Positions 1-8,790 are shown, counted from the stretch's first letter. The stretch is 64,000 bases of DNA from an uncultured Candidatus Melainabacteria bacterium (GCA_934757275.1 CAKVLN010000001.1:186001-250000), one strand, 5' to 3'. Numbers and translations: made by a program. The notes: generated from the letters alone by a model not told the origin.

Positions 1-2413
1 GCATTGTTCTTATTATATTTTGTACAGTTGCACCCTTAGGAAGAGAGGCTTTGTCAAAAGCATAATTACCTTTACCATCATCTTTAAAATAAGCTTTCGC
101 TAATTCAAGCCTATGCTCGTTAGAAATATTGTTTTCATAACTTTTTGCCGTGTACATTATTAATTTATCTTTAATGTCTTTATCCTCTGGGAATTTTTCT
201 AAAATTGCATCAAATGGAATGTGATATTCTTTATTTGATATAATTTTCTTGCTAATAAACTCTAAGACTTCGTCTTTTGTCATAGATTCGATTTTTTCAG
301 CATAAGCGTCTACAACACCACCATAAGAAAAGTTTTCCATGCCTTCATTGTATTGACCTTTACCCATATCTTCGACTTTTGTATATCGACCAAGGGCTTT
401 GCCTGCTTCGTTAGCGTCAGTCCAGTTCCCAGCAAATTTTGCTAATTCCTCTATTTCTTCATAAGTTGGACGTCTTGATGGATTGAAGGAGTATTCAGTT
501 TTTTCTTTGCCGTCTTTATCTGTTGTTACAAGCTTCATGAAATATGTTTCAGCAATTTCTTTTCCAAGAGCGTTCTTGTCTTTATCAGAAAGGTTAGATT
601 TATTAATCCAATCCTGCGCAGTACCCAAATATTCTGCGTTTTCAAGATTGCCTCTATCTTTTGTGTAAATTGTTTTGATACGCTCATTCATTGTTTTAAT
701 TATGTCATCAGAATATTCAGCCTCATCTGGATTCTTCAAATTGCTTAGAACTTCCATTCCATTAGAATTAATCATAGTTTTAAGGTCATCGTCACTAGCT
801 TTTAATATGTCAGATTGCGCTAATAGGCATTTTGCAAGTTCTTTATCTTTTGTAGTTGAATATTTCTTGAATAATGCACGCTTTTTATCATCAGTGTCTG
901 CGGTTTTGAGCTCAGCCACAAATTCGTCAAGCAATTTTTCGTCTGTTGCATAATAATAATTTCCGTCAATAGTGACATTATAAAATATTTCGCCATTTCT
1001 GTTGTAATTAAGAGTTTTTTCTTCGCTGATTTTAAAGCCATCTTGATTTCTAGTGTATTGCAATGCGTCTTTCAAACTGATTTCATTATTGCTTAACTTC
1101 TCGCCAGCTTTTTCTTTCTCACGAATTTCTTTGTACATACCAGCCATAGTTTCGTGTGCAGTTCTATCATTTTCAACCGCAGCCATAGTTGTGTTGTCTT
1201 CGCTATCAGTAGTTATAGCTTTTACTACACCACCATTTCTGGTTAACAACAGATTTTGAACTAGTGATTTATACTCGTCAGATTTTCTGTCAACCAATTT
1301 GTCGTCAATCAATTTACTTGCGACATTCTTAACGATTTGTTCGTTTCCGCCAGAAATTGATATAAGTTCTTTCAGAGCTGCCAAATTATCTGCGCAACGT
1401 TTTGTTTTAGCCTCCTCTGTTTCGTTTTGCGGTGCAGATTTGATTTTGGCAATTGTATCTAAAAGAGCTTTTTCTTTGTTTTTAACTTCTTCAATTGATG
1501 CGCCAGTAATCTTCACGCCACGCAACATTGTGGTCTTCGATTTTTCGCCATAAACAGTTTGATACATAGTTTCGCCTTTGGCGTTCGTGTATTTCATAAT
1601 TGAGCCACCAGCTTTAAATTTAGGGTCTTTAAAATCTTTTAGGACATTGCCATCAGCGTCAACGGGAACGCCTTTACCCATATTCAAGCCGTTTTTAGTA
1701 ATTTCGATTTCAGATTGTTTGCCATCAACAGCGGTCTTTTGTTTTTTATAAGTTTGGTCAACTCTATCGTCTACAGTGTCGGCATTCTTCTTCTTAACAC
1801 TACCTTTATTGCCTTTTTCAGTCCAATCGTCACCGTCAATTACATCTGCAGTTTTATTATTGAGTGCAAGTGCAGAGTCGCCATTTTTTGCTTTAACTTT
1901 AGTGATGGCGTCGTCTGTCAATTTTGTGATGAGTTTCGTACCTTCTGAAATATTGTTTACATCGTTGATGTTATTAAGGTTTGCAATTTGTGCAATACGG
2001 TTGTTAACAGAGCGGAAATCTGTTGGCAGTCCTTCTTTTTCAAGCTCTGCTTTTGCAATAGTGAAAAGTGTTTCGCCTTTTCTTACTTGGTGAAGGTCGC
2101 CATCTTCTTTTTTGAAAAAGCCGTTTAATTTATCAGAATCATAGCTACCTTTAAGGTTCTGCATTGCATCGTTGTATGCTTTGCGTGGGGTCTTGCCATC
2201 TTCTGCGGTTTCAATTTTGTAGTCACGGTTTTGAAGATTGGTTTTAAGTGTGCCAATCTCTGCTTCGTCAAGTTTGCCATTGTTGTTCTTGTCGACATTG
2301 TCAAAAATATTGCCGACATCATCTCCAAATTTTTCTTTGATATCGTCAATCTTTTGTCCTGCCTTGATTGTAATTTTTTGACCGTCTACCGTAACATTGA
2401 ATCCTGCTGACAT
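1..2413 (-). CDS. Long EF-hand/LysM protein, C-terminus beyond left edge
   Basis: An open frame runs without a stop from an ATG at 2413 to the left edge, giving at least 804 residues. The start is supported by a strong AAAGGAG ribosome binding site. Residues about 41-52 form a canonical 12-residue EF-hand loop (DKNNNGKLDEAE). Residues about 108-165 read as a LysM domain (VRKGETLFTIAKAEL, then an IAQIANLNN stretch), a peptidoglycan or chitin binding fold. The rest is Lys/Asp/Glu-rich, helical-looking and not recognised. No signal peptide is visible, so location is uncertain. It resembles in style the long proteins at 3547-6000 and 13298-15637. Calcium binding and wall binding are family expectations; the overall role is unknown. 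Confidence 0.85.
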   Translation of the reverse strand, partial: MSAGFNVTVDGQKITIKAGQKIDDIKEKFGDDVGNIFDNVDKNNNGKLDEAEIGTLKTNLQNRDYKIETAEDGKTPRKAYNDAMQNLKGSYDSDKLNGFFKKEDGDLHQVRKGETLFTIAKAELEKEGLPTDFRSVNNRIAQIANLNNINDVNNISEGTKLITKLTDDAITKVKAKNGDSALALNNKTADVIDGDDWTEKGNKGSVKKKNADTVDDRVDQTYKKQKTAVDGKQSEIEITKNGLNMGKGVPVDADGNVLKDFKDPKFKAGGSIMKYTNAKGETMYQTVYGEKSKTTMLRGVKITGASIEEVKNKEKALLDTIAKIKSAPQNETEEAKTKRCADNLAALKELISISGGNEQIVKNVASKLIDDKLVDRKSDEYKSLVQNLLLTRNGGVVKAITTDSEDNTTMAAVENDRTAHETMAGMYKEIREKEKAGEKLSNNEISLKDALQYTRNQDGFKISEEKTLNYNRNGEIFYNVTIDGNYYYATDEKLLDEFVAELKTADTDDKKRALFKKYSTTKDKELAKCLLAQSDILKASDDDLKTMINSNGMEVLSNLKNPDEAEYSDDIIKTMNERIKTIYTKDRGNLENAEYLGTAQDWINKSNLSDKDKNALGKEIAETYFMKLVTTDKDGKEKTEYSFNPSRRPTYEEIEELAKFAGNWTDANEAGKALGRYTKVEDMGKGQYNEGMENFSYGGVVDAYAEKIESMTKDEVLEFISKKIISNKEYHIPFDAILEKFPEDKDIKDKLIMYTAKSYENNISNEHRLELAKAYFKDDGKGNYAFDKASLPKGATVQNIIRTM

Positions 2414-2826
2414 GAGTTAATCTCCTTTCAAACACCTAACATCTTATGAATATGTTATCGGCATTTTTTTAGAAAACTTTAATGATTTTGGGTGAATTGT
2501 TACAAACGTTTACATTTTGATTGAAATGTGAATAGTGATTAAAGCTCAAAAAGGGAATAAGGTAATAAGAGGTTATAAATATTTTTTTATTTTAAAAATT
2601 GATTTGAGTAAAATTTATGTTGTACAGATTAAAAATAATAGTTTATAATAAGCTGGATTTCTTCGTGCTAATCGCACCTCAAAATGGCGCTAACGCCAAG
2701 CAAGCAAGTTTTGGGTCATTCTGAGTGCGATTAGCACGAAGAATCCAGCCTAATATTATCATGGACAGTAGTGCGCTTTATAGGCGAGGGTATGACCTAG
2801 TCTTGTTTGCTTTTATGTATTCACTC
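2414..2826. other. Intergenic region with two repeat elements, no gene
   Basis: No convincing coding frame is present. At 2548-2571 there is a short array of the 8-bp unit AAGGGAAT/AAGGTAAT ending in AAGAGGTT, a one-armed relic of the octamer elements described elsewhere. At 2652-2749 lies a separate long inverted repeat. The rest is AT-rich and shows nothing else clear. Confidence 0.6.
2652..2749. repeat. Imperfect inverted repeat of about 98 bp with inner hairpin
   Basis: The outer arms at about 2652-2677 and 2725-2749 are complementary over some 25 bp with one extra T in the left arm (core CTTCGTGCTAATCGCAC). A second hairpin, TGGCG-CTAA-CGCCA, sits at 2685-2698. The right arm reads like the dispersed intergenic repeats that end in GAAGAATCCAG in many gut bacteria. 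It lies downstream of the TPR gene at 2827 and could end transcription, but there is no U-run. Confidence 0.7.
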
Positions 2827-3390
2827 CTACAAACTCGGTGTTAGTTTGTTATAATTCTCTAAATAAGTTTTTGCCAACTTATCTTTGCCGAGTTGTTTAT
2901 AAACATAAGCCAAATTGTAGTGAAAATCTGCGACATCAGACTTAATCATTATTGCTTTATTCAAATTGGTTTTAGCCTTCTTCAAATCGCCCATTTTCAT
3001 GTAGGCGCAGGCTAAGTTATAAAACACATAAGGGTTTTCCTTGCTATAAGAAATCGCTTTTTTGTAATTTGCTACTGCCATATTGAATTGGTTATTTTCT
3101 GCGTAGTAATTAGCCAAATTATAATAAGCTTTGTAGTACTTATGGTCAGTTACGATTGCTTTTTGGTACATAAAAACTGCGTTGTCTTTTTCGCCTTTGT
3201 CTTCCAAAACATTGCCTAATAGCAACCAATCTTGTGCCGTTCGTTCGCTCTCACCAATTTGCAAGATAAGCTCCATTGCCTTTTGGTAATTGTTGTCACT
3301 ATAAAATGCGGTTGCCTGTTTTGATAAATCATCAGCACCAAAGACTGTGGTACTTGTAAGTAATAATGCAATAATTAAAAATTTTTTCAT
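2827..3390 (-). CDS. Exported TPR-repeat protein
   Basis: The 187-residue product starts with a clear Sec signal peptide (MKKFLIIALLLTSTTVFGA, cleavage probably near residue 19). The rest is four to five tetratricopeptide repeats, recognisable by the pattern YKAYYNLANYYAENNQFNMA and NPYVFYNLACAYMKMGDLKKA. TPR arrays are protein-binding scaffolds, so a periplasmic or outer-membrane adaptor role is likely. The ATG has no Shine-Dalgarno sequence; instead a -10 box lies 6 nt upstream, which predicts a leaderless mRNA. The gene is separated from the preceding minus-strand gene by a terminator at 3451-3489, so it is probably transcribed alone. The specific partner is unknown. Confidence 0.9.
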   Translation of the reverse strand: MKKFLIIALLLTSTTVFGADDLSKQATAFYSDNNYQKAMELILQIGESERTAQDWLLLGNVLEDKGEKDNAVFMYQKAIVTDHKYYKAYYNLANYYAENNQFNMAVANYKKAISYSKENPYVFYNLACAYMKMGDLKKAKTNLNKAIMIKSDVADFHYNLAYVYKQLGKDKLAKTYLENYNKLTPSL

Positions 3391-3396
3391 ACCAAA

Positions 3397-3425
3397 ATTA
3401 TATGAAAAATATTTGATTTTATCAA
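3397..3425 (-). promoter_or_regulatory. Sigma-70 promoter for a leaderless TPR gene
   Basis: On the minus strand TTGATA (3420-3425) is followed by 17 nt and TATAAT (3397-3402), then 6 nt (TTTGGT) and the ATG at 3390. This near-consensus promoter would start transcription at or next to the A of the start codon. Confidence 0.75.
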
Positions 3426-3450
3426 ATTGTAAATTTACAACTTACAAGCA

Positions 3451-3489
3451 AAAAGAAAAGCCGAAGCTGATGGCTTCGGCGATTTTTTG
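3451..3489 (-). terminator. Rho-independent terminator, probably bidirectional
   Basis: A perfect 8-bp stem GCCGAAGC/GCTTCGGC at 3460-3480 is flanked by an A-rich stretch on the left (a U-tract for minus-strand transcripts) and by TTTTTT on the right. It lies 58 bp after the stop of the gene at 3547-6000. Confidence 0.85.
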
Positions 3490-3546
3490 TTAAATACCAA
3501 ATCTTACATCTAATTTATTTCCGAGATGCGCTTTTACGCACCTTTA

Positions 3547-6000
3547 CTATTCTGCGCTTGTTGTTTCTTCTGTTGTTGTATTCTTTTCTCTATATTGTTT
3601 AAGAACTCTTTTGATGATGTCGTCCATGTGGTTTGCAGCACCAGTTCTTTCAGAACTCCAGAATGACCAAGACTTCCAACCACCAGCAACTGCACGCCAC
3701 TCTTTGCAGCTATCACTGTTGCTAAAATTCTTTTTAGGTTTACCGTTTTTATCTAAGCCAACTTTTGAATATGCTAACATTTCAGTGTAATCGTAAGAGT
3801 TTTTAGAGATACCAAGTTCGTCCATCATTCTTAGAACACCTCTTGCGATTGTACGCAAGCAAGCATCTTTTCTCATATAGCCAAAGTCGTTTTCGCTAGA
3901 AATTTGTGCGCAAAGTCTGCCGTTCCAAGGAATAACTTGGTCCCCACGTTCTGTGTTGTAGCCTTCAATAAAGTTTGCAACTTCTTCTGCTGAATAGCTA
4001 TCTAACTTTTTGATTATTTCTTGAACTGTGTCATAATCGTTTGCGCTTGTGTCACCTCTTAAACGTTGTCTAACAACTTTACCGTTTTCTTCTGGAGTAG
4101 CACTTTCGTCAACTTCAACTTTGCTTTCTGTTGTTTTAGTTTGAGTAGCTTTTTTCTGTTCTTTAGGTTCATCTTTTGCCAAAATGCTTGAATAATCGGC
4201 AGATGTGCAATATGATTCGTTTAATTCATTAACACTGATTTTGCTACCGTCCTCCATTACAATGTTGCCAGCTTTGTCAACGTATTTGCAATCAATTTGC
4301 ATTAATTCGTTGCCAAGAACTACGAAACATTGATGTGCGCCATCAGCTTTTCTGCCTTTAGACCAGAATAATGTAAGACCTTGGTCTTTCCAACTCTTTG
4401 GAGTAGTTTTGCATTCTTCGAGTTTACCTTGTTTCTTTAAGTCAATTACGTCCTTTATAGTTTTTGCATAAGTTTCAATATCGCTAGGTTTTACAGTTTC
4501 TTTTTCAACCTCTGACAATTTTTTAGTTTTGCCATTCCTCAATTTGCAATTGCCATCGTTATCAATAGAAACAACGTCTTTTAACTCAACTAATTCGTCA
4601 CCGTCTTTCATGTAATAATGAGGGTGAAGTCCTTGAGTTGTATGAGTTTGATAGAACGTTCCAACTTTAGTTTTTCTTTCTGTAATCACTTGTTTGTCTG
4701 TTTTTAAACCACTGATTTGTTCATCAACAGGCTTGCTATCAAGATCGGAATTTACTTTGTTTTCTTCTTTGTAAGAAGGTGCATTATCTCTGTTTGTAGG
4801 GATTTTAACTCCTTCTTTTTTCAAATCAGCTTCTGTATCACCAACGATTGTTTTCTCGTCAACAATTGTTTTGCCAGTTACATCATTAAGGAATTTGTAT
4901 TCTTTTTGCAAATCGTTTCTGATTTTTTCAGCTTCTAATAAGCGCAATCTAGCGTACAAATCTTCTGCTTTTTCAGCCAAAGCTAGAACGTTAGCTTTGT
5001 TGAAGTTCTTTTCAGCTTTTTCTAATGCGTCAGTAACTTCTTCAACTGACTTATCTAAGTTTGTTAAATCAGTGTCTTTCAAACTTCTTTTAAGTTTTTC
5101 AGAATAACTTACAAGAGAGTTTGCAACTTTCGCAACTACTGCTTTGTGGTTAGCATCTGCATCTTTTCCTGTAGGAATTTTTTTGGCAACAGCTCTGATA
5201 ATGCTTCTGTCTGAGTCTTCATTGTGTTTATCGTTCCAGTAGCTTAATACTTTCAATATGTCATCGTCGCTATTGCCAGAAAGAATGAAAGCACTAAGTT
5301 TATCGAATTTACCTTTTTCTGTAATTTCTTTGAAAGCAGGTTCAATATTTTGTCTGATTTGGACATCTCTGTCTGCATCGCTTGAAGTGTTGCCAATTTT
5401 AATTAAACTTGCTTTGTATGGGTCAAGTGCAAGCAAGGCTTCCTTGATTTTTGAGTGATTCAAAGTTTTTGCTACGTCTTTCAACGCTTCTAGTTTTTCT
5501 TCAACTTTGCCTGACTTTTTCATAGCCTCATTGATTTTATCAATAGTAGTGTCATCGGCTATTTTTTTGTATTCGTTTAAAACTTTCTTTAATTTGTCGT
5601 ATTCTTTTTCTTTTGCAGATTTATTTGCTCCGCCAAGTCCGTCTGGAGTACCCCAAGGTGATTGGAAATTACCCCAAGGTGTGCCAAAACCGAAGTTGCC
5701 AAAGTTTCCAAAATTGCCAAAGTTACCGAAGCCAAAATTATTCATGCCATTTGCCCAAGAACCATTTTGGAAAGATTGCATAGTTTGTTGAACAGCAAGC
5801 ATTGGGTTTAACAAATTGTTGCCAAACATACCAAATTCAGGATATTCAAAACCAATTGACGCTTGAAAATTTGGTGTGATGAATAAACTTGCGTTGGCTT
5901 GATTTTGTGCCATCTGTTGGTTCCAGAATAAGTTTATTGAATCACTCGGATTTTCGCTTGTCATTGCGTGATTTATAGTGGAAAAATGAAATCCTTGCAT
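3547..6000 (-). CDS. Long hypothetical protein with Gly/Phe/Asn-rich segment
   Basis: The 817-residue product matches no family I recognise. The N-terminal 85 residues are Asn/Gln-rich without a signal peptide. Residues about 86-112 are a low-complexity run of NFG repeats (FGNFGNFGNFGNFGFG). Residues about 125-400 look like a long charged helical or coiled-coil region. A duplicated module follows: one copy carries GDELVELKDVV and DNDGNCKLRNGKTKKL, the second GNELMQIDCKYV and DKAGNIVMEDGSKISV. A Thr/Glu-rich linker leads to a globular C-terminal domain with several Cys and Trp residues (about 670-800). The start has a GAGGAC ribosome binding site. Phe-Gly-type repeats suggest a cohesive or disordered segment, but function is unknown. 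Confidence 0.88.
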   Translation of the reverse strand: MQGFHFSTINHAMTSENPSDSINLFWNQQMAQNQANASLFITPNFQASIGFEYPEFGMFGNNLLNPMLAVQQTMQSFQNGSWANGMNNFGFGNFGNFGNFGNFGFGTPWGNFQSPWGTPDGLGGANKSAKEKEYDKLKKVLNEYKKIADDTTIDKINEAMKKSGKVEEKLEALKDVAKTLNHSKIKEALLALDPYKASLIKIGNTSSDADRDVQIRQNIEPAFKEITEKGKFDKLSAFILSGNSDDDILKVLSYWNDKHNEDSDRSIIRAVAKKIPTGKDADANHKAVVAKVANSLVSYSEKLKRSLKDTDLTNLDKSVEEVTDALEKAEKNFNKANVLALAEKAEDLYARLRLLEAEKIRNDLQKEYKFLNDVTGKTIVDEKTIVGDTEADLKKEGVKIPTNRDNAPSYKEENKVNSDLDSKPVDEQISGLKTDKQVITERKTKVGTFYQTHTTQGLHPHYYMKDGDELVELKDVVSIDNDGNCKLRNGKTKKLSEVEKETVKPSDIETYAKTIKDVIDLKKQGKLEECKTTPKSWKDQGLTLFWSKGRKADGAHQCFVVLGNELMQIDCKYVDKAGNIVMEDGSKISVNELNESYCTSADYSSILAKDEPKEQKKATQTKTTESKVEVDESATPEENGKVVRQRLRGDTSANDYDTVQEIIKKLDSYSAEEVANFIEGYNTERGDQVIPWNGRLCAQISSENDFGYMRKDACLRTIARGVLRMMDELGISKNSYDYTEMLAYSKVGLDKNGKPKKNFSNSDSCKEWRAVAGGWKSWSFWSSERTGAANHMDDIIKRVLKQYREKNTTTEETTSAE

Positions 6001-6168
6001 GATAATTTGTCCTCATTTTTATACTCTTATATATATAAAGTCATGTTTGTTGCGGAAATTGCCATGTTTTGAGGGTGGTGCTTAACAAAAGTTAACATTT
6101 TAAGCGAATGAGTCAATGGGGGAAAGGGAATGCGAGGAAAGTGAATAAGTGAATGAGGATATACTTGA

Positions 6169-6363
6169 AAGGGAATAGGGTAATAAGGGAATAAGGTAAT
6201 AAGTGGTATTAAAATTCTTATATTATCTGCGTTTAATGGGTGGAGCGGGGTAAATAAAAGTTATTGGTGCAAAAATTGCACCCTACGTTTCTATTACTAT
6301 ATTTAATGCAAATAATTAAAAAATATTTTAATACCACTTATTACCCTATTACCTTATTACATT
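6169..6363. repeat. Octamer-armed inverted element, RRGGTAAT dialect
   Basis: The left arm 6169-6208 is five 8-bp units: AAGGGAAT, AGGGTAAT, AAGGGAAT, AAGGTAAT, AAGTGGTA. The right arm 6332-6363 is the inverted complement in four units (TACCACTT, ATTACCCT, ATTACCTT, ATTACATT). About 120 nt separate the arms. The architecture matches the flagellar-operon elements but the unit sequence differs. Confidence 0.8.
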
Positions 6364-6381
6364 TTTGTCTAAGAAAGCCTA

Positions 6382-6442
6382 TGGTGGGAAAAGCTACATT
6401 ACGCTTAGATAAGGGCTTTTGATCGTGGCATGCGTTCCCATC
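6382..6442. repeat. Direct repeat copy 1 flanking the RHH gene
   Basis: A stretch of about 61 bp starting TGGTGGGAAAAGCTACATTA and ending GGCATGCGTTCCCATCG recurs in similar form at 6958-7018. Each copy has short inverted ends (GGTGGGAA and TTCCCATC in this copy). The two copies bracket the ribbon-helix-helix gene. Confidence 0.7.
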
Positions 6443-6486
6443 GCAAAAACTCCCAAAATGCGTCAAGTAATACACTTGATATACTC

Positions 6487-6523
6487 TTGAAATAAATCAT
6501 TTGTATGATATAATAAAGTATCA
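6487..6523 (+). promoter_or_regulatory. Promoter with overlapping palindromic operator
   Basis: TTGAAA (6487-6492), a 16-nt spacer and TATAAT (6509-6514) form a near-consensus promoter for the regulator at 6541. An inverted repeat TGATA-N8-TATCA (6506-6523) covers the -10 box, and TGATATACT occurs again just upstream (about 6477). This is the usual position for an autoregulatory ribbon-helix-helix operator. Confidence 0.7.
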
Positions 6524-6540
6524 GTGTATTGGAGGGATAT

Positions 6541-6729
6541 ATGGCAAGAGTATTAATTTCAATGTCTAATGATTTTCTAAACAAAGTAGATAACATTGCT
6601 TCTTCTGAACAACGTACCAGAAGTGAGCTTATTAGAGAGGCATTGAGAGTTTACATCAAACGCAATAGAATCTCTAATAACTTGAAGGCAGAAGAAAACG
6701 CAACTCTGCTAACAGAATTGTTGGGCTAA
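6541..6729 (+). CDS. Ribbon-helix-helix (CopG-type) DNA-binding protein
   Basis: The 62-residue product has the compact RHH layout: a short strand MARVLISMS, then helix A (NDFLNKVDNIAS) and helix B (RTRSELIREALRVYIKR), as in CopG, ParD and Arc-type repressors that bind DNA as dimers. I chose the ATG at 6541 because GGAGG precedes it by six bases; an in-frame ATG at 6529 lies upstream of that site. RHH proteins are often antitoxins, but no toxin gene follows, only a hairpin (6730-6751) and repeats. It is best read as an orphan, probably autoregulated, transcriptional regulator. Confidence 0.85.
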   Translation: MARVLISMSNDFLNKVDNIASSEQRTRSELIREALRVYIKRNRISNNLKAEENATLLTELLG

Positions 6730-7109
6730 GCCTAGTTTGGCTTTTAGGCTCTAAATATACAGACCTCGAAAATTGTTAAAAAGCAAAATAAAAACTGACC
6801 CAGTTTTGAGTCAGTATCACTATTCTCTATAAATTTTGGGAGGAGATTTGGGGATAGTTGATACTTTGCATGTTAGTATAAATTTCAAAAACATGAAACA
6901 TGGTGTCAAGAAAAATTTACAAATATTTACAAAAATTTACATAAAATCAGGTGCGTAGGGTGGGAAAAGCTACATTAGACAAGGATAAGAGCCTTCTGTG
7001 TTGCATGCGTCCCCACCGTTCAAATCAGAAATCTAAGGTGTGTTGTTTTAGGCTTCCTTAACACTTACATTCTTCCTTTCTTCATGCTAAAATCTGTGTT
7101 GAGGTGAGT
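6730..7109. other. Intergenic region with hairpins and a repeat
   Basis: No gene is seen. AGCCTA/TAGGCT form a hairpin right after the RHH stop codon (6730-6751), and ACTGAC/GTCAGT form another near 6789-6812. A second copy of the flanking repeat occupies 6958-7018. Confidence 0.55.
6958..7018. repeat. Direct repeat copy 2 flanking the RHH gene
   Basis: This copy starts GGGTGGGAAAAGCTACATTA and ends GCATGCGTCCCCACCG. It matches the copy at 6382-6442 in the same orientation with internal differences. A shorter relative with inverted ends GGGTGGGAA and TTCCCACCC lies at about 17287-17317. Confidence 0.7.
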
Positions 7110-8036
7110 ATGAAGAGAATTTTGGTAACTGGTGGAGCAGGTTTTGTTGGTTCAAATTTATGTGAGAAATTGTTAAACGACGGCAATTACGTTATTTGCT
7201 TAGATAATTTTTTCACTGGCTCAAAAGCTAATGTAGAAAAATTTGCCAACAATTCTAATTTTGAATTGGTAAACCATGATGTTACAGATGAATATCTCAA
7301 TGAAGTCGACCAGATTTATAATTTGGCTTGTCCAGCTAGTCCTCCGCATTATCAATATGATCCAATAAAGACAATGAAAACTTCAGTTTTGGGCATAATT
7401 AATATGCTAGAACTTGCTAAAAAATGTAACGCTACAATTTTGCAAGCCTCTACAAGTGAAGTTTACGGTAATCCTAATGTGCACCCTCAGCTTGAAAATT
7501 ATTGGGGTAACGTAAACCCGATTGGTATAAGGAGCTGTTATGATGAAGGAAAGCGTTGTGCAGAAACCTTGATGATGGACTATCATAGGCAGTTTGGAAT
7601 TGATACAAAAATTGTAAGAATTTTTAATACTTACGGGCCTAATATGGCGCAAAATGATGGACGTGTTGTATCTAATTTTATTTTACAAGCTTTGAGAAAT
7701 GAAGACATAACGATTTATGGCGATGGCTCTCAAACCCGTTCTTTTTGCTATGTTGACGATTTAGTTGAAGGTTTAATCAAAATGATGAACTCTAAACTCA
7801 CTGGTCCAGTGAATTTGGGTAATCCATCTGAGCGCACAGTTCTAGATTTCGCAAAATTAATAATCAAAATGACAAATTCAAATTCTAAAATTGTCAACAA
7901 ACCTTTGCCATCTGACGACCCAATAAAAAGACGACCAGATATAAGCCTTGCAAAACGAGAGCTTGATTGGCAGCCAACTGTTGATATTGCGGACGGCTTA
8001 AACAAAACTATTGAATACTTTAAAAAGTTAGTTTGA
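7110..8036 (+). CDS. UDP-glucuronate decarboxylase-like NDP-sugar epimerase
   Basis: This 308-residue short-chain dehydrogenase of the extended NDP-sugar family begins with the NAD-binding GGAGFVGSN motif. It carries the substrate loop [16 protein letters not shown], the active-site STSEVYG and the YDEGKR form of YxxxK, a combination typical of UDP-xylose synthase (UDP-glucuronate to UDP-xylose plus CO2). The C-terminal half has [17 protein letters not shown] prefer the ATG at 7110, which GAGGTG precedes; a GTG at 7104 is an alternative. The product would feed surface polysaccharide synthesis in the cytoplasm, but no glycosyltransferase cluster adjoins it. dTDP-glucose dehydratases are related, so substrate is inferred. 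Confidence 0.88.
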   Translation: MKRILVTGGAGFVGSNLCEKLLNDGNYVICLDNFFTGSKANVEKFANNSNFELVNHDVTDEYLNEVDQIYNLACPASPPHYQYDPIKTMKTSVLGIINMLELAKKCNATILQASTSEVYGNPNVHPQLENYWGNVNPIGIRSCYDEGKRCAETLMMDYHRQFGIDTKIVRIFNTYGPNMAQNDGRVVSNFILQALRNEDITIYGDGSQTRSFCYVDDLVEGLIKMMNSKLTGPVNLGNPSERTVLDFAKLIIKMTNSNSKIVNKPLPSDDPIKRRPDISLAKRELDWQPTVDIADGLNKTIEYFKKLV

Positions 8037-8038
8037 TT

Positions 8039-8773
8039 CTATTTTTGTTTCTTTTTATTGATTTTGTCTAAGGCTTTGTACATTTTGTCGGTTGTAGAGC
8101 CAGCAGACAAAAGTTGTGCGGCTAAATCTTTGTCGTCGCCTTTTGCTTGCATTTCTGTAGGGTTTTGAAGATATGCAATGCTCATTGCATCTGCTGCTTG
8201 AAGTTTTCCGTTGGCATCAATAGTTAAATTAAATCTTGTTGGGTTAGTGCAGTTTGCGCTATAAATATTGTGACAATCACTGCTATTAGGGTTTACATCA
8301 ACTTGTAGTTGAACAACTCTGCATTCCATTTGACCATCTGTATTGTTCATGCAAGTGCTTATAACATGCCAAGTTGTGCCATCTGTTGTACGGAAGTCCA
8401 TTACATTTGGTTGAACTCCGTCAAATGTTCTCGTAACGTCACCGTCAAGATCTAGTTTATCAGCTAGAAGATAGGCGAATTTGTGCGCTCCTTCGTAGCT
8501 CTCGCTATTATATTGAGGGTCAGAAGGTCTAGCGGTGCAACCCATTCCAACGCAATTTGGATTGCCATTTGCGTCATAAGTTTCATAGTACAAGCTTGTA
8601 TCGTTTAGAATTTCGCTAGTTAATGTAGCAATTGTGTTGTACGTTTTAATAAAAAGTGACTTGTTTTTATCTGGACGCAAACCCATTACTGCTGGTAATG
8701 CTAACGCAGATATAACGCCAACAATGCCTAATGTGATTAGTAGCTCTTGTAAAGTGAAACCTTTTTTTATCAT
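8039..8773 (-). CDS. Type IV prepilin-like protein
   Basis: The 244-residue product has a class III leader: MIKKG followed by FTLQELLITLGIVGVISALA, with the conserved Glu at mature position +5 and a hydrophobic N-terminal helix. It would be cleaved after Gly5 by prepilin peptidase and assembled by the pilus or secretion machinery whose parts lie at 25065-30898. The body contains several Cys (residues about 75-80, 140-150, 188-195) that could form disulfides. It is a paralogue of the next upstream gene: both share PDKNKSL after the helix and a C-terminal YLQN...DDK-L block. The two are 17 bp apart and probably cotranscribed. Major versus minor pilin cannot be decided. Confidence 0.88.
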   Translation of the reverse strand: MIKKGFTLQELLITLGIVGVISALALPAVMGLRPDKNKSLFIKTYNTIATLTSEILNDTSLYYETYDANGNPNCVGMGCTARPSDPQYNSESYEGAHKFAYLLADKLDLDGDVTRTFDGVQPNVMDFRTTDGTTWHVISTCMNNTDGQMECRVVQLQVDVNPNSSDCHNIYSANCTNPTRFNLTIDANGKLQAADAMSIAYLQNPTEMQAKGDDKDLAAQLLSAGSTTDKMYKALDKINKKKQK

Positions 8774-8790
8774 TAAAACCTCATTTGTTA

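Larger units (their letters stand above)
6001..6540. other. Intergenic region packed with repeats and a promoter
   Basis: No gene is seen. The region holds GTGAATAAGTGAATGA-type octamers near 6139-6156, the inverted octamer element at 6169-6363, a fragment of the TTATTGGTGC/GCACCCTACG repeat family (6262-6292), one copy of a GGTGGGAAAAGCTACATTA repeat (6382-6442) and the promoter of the next gene. Confidence 0.6.

Noticed and set aside
483..2349. Several open frames on both strands opposite or within the first gene
   Set aside because: A single uninterrupted minus-strand frame with an EF-hand, LysM and ribosome binding site covers the whole interval; the others are shadows of it.
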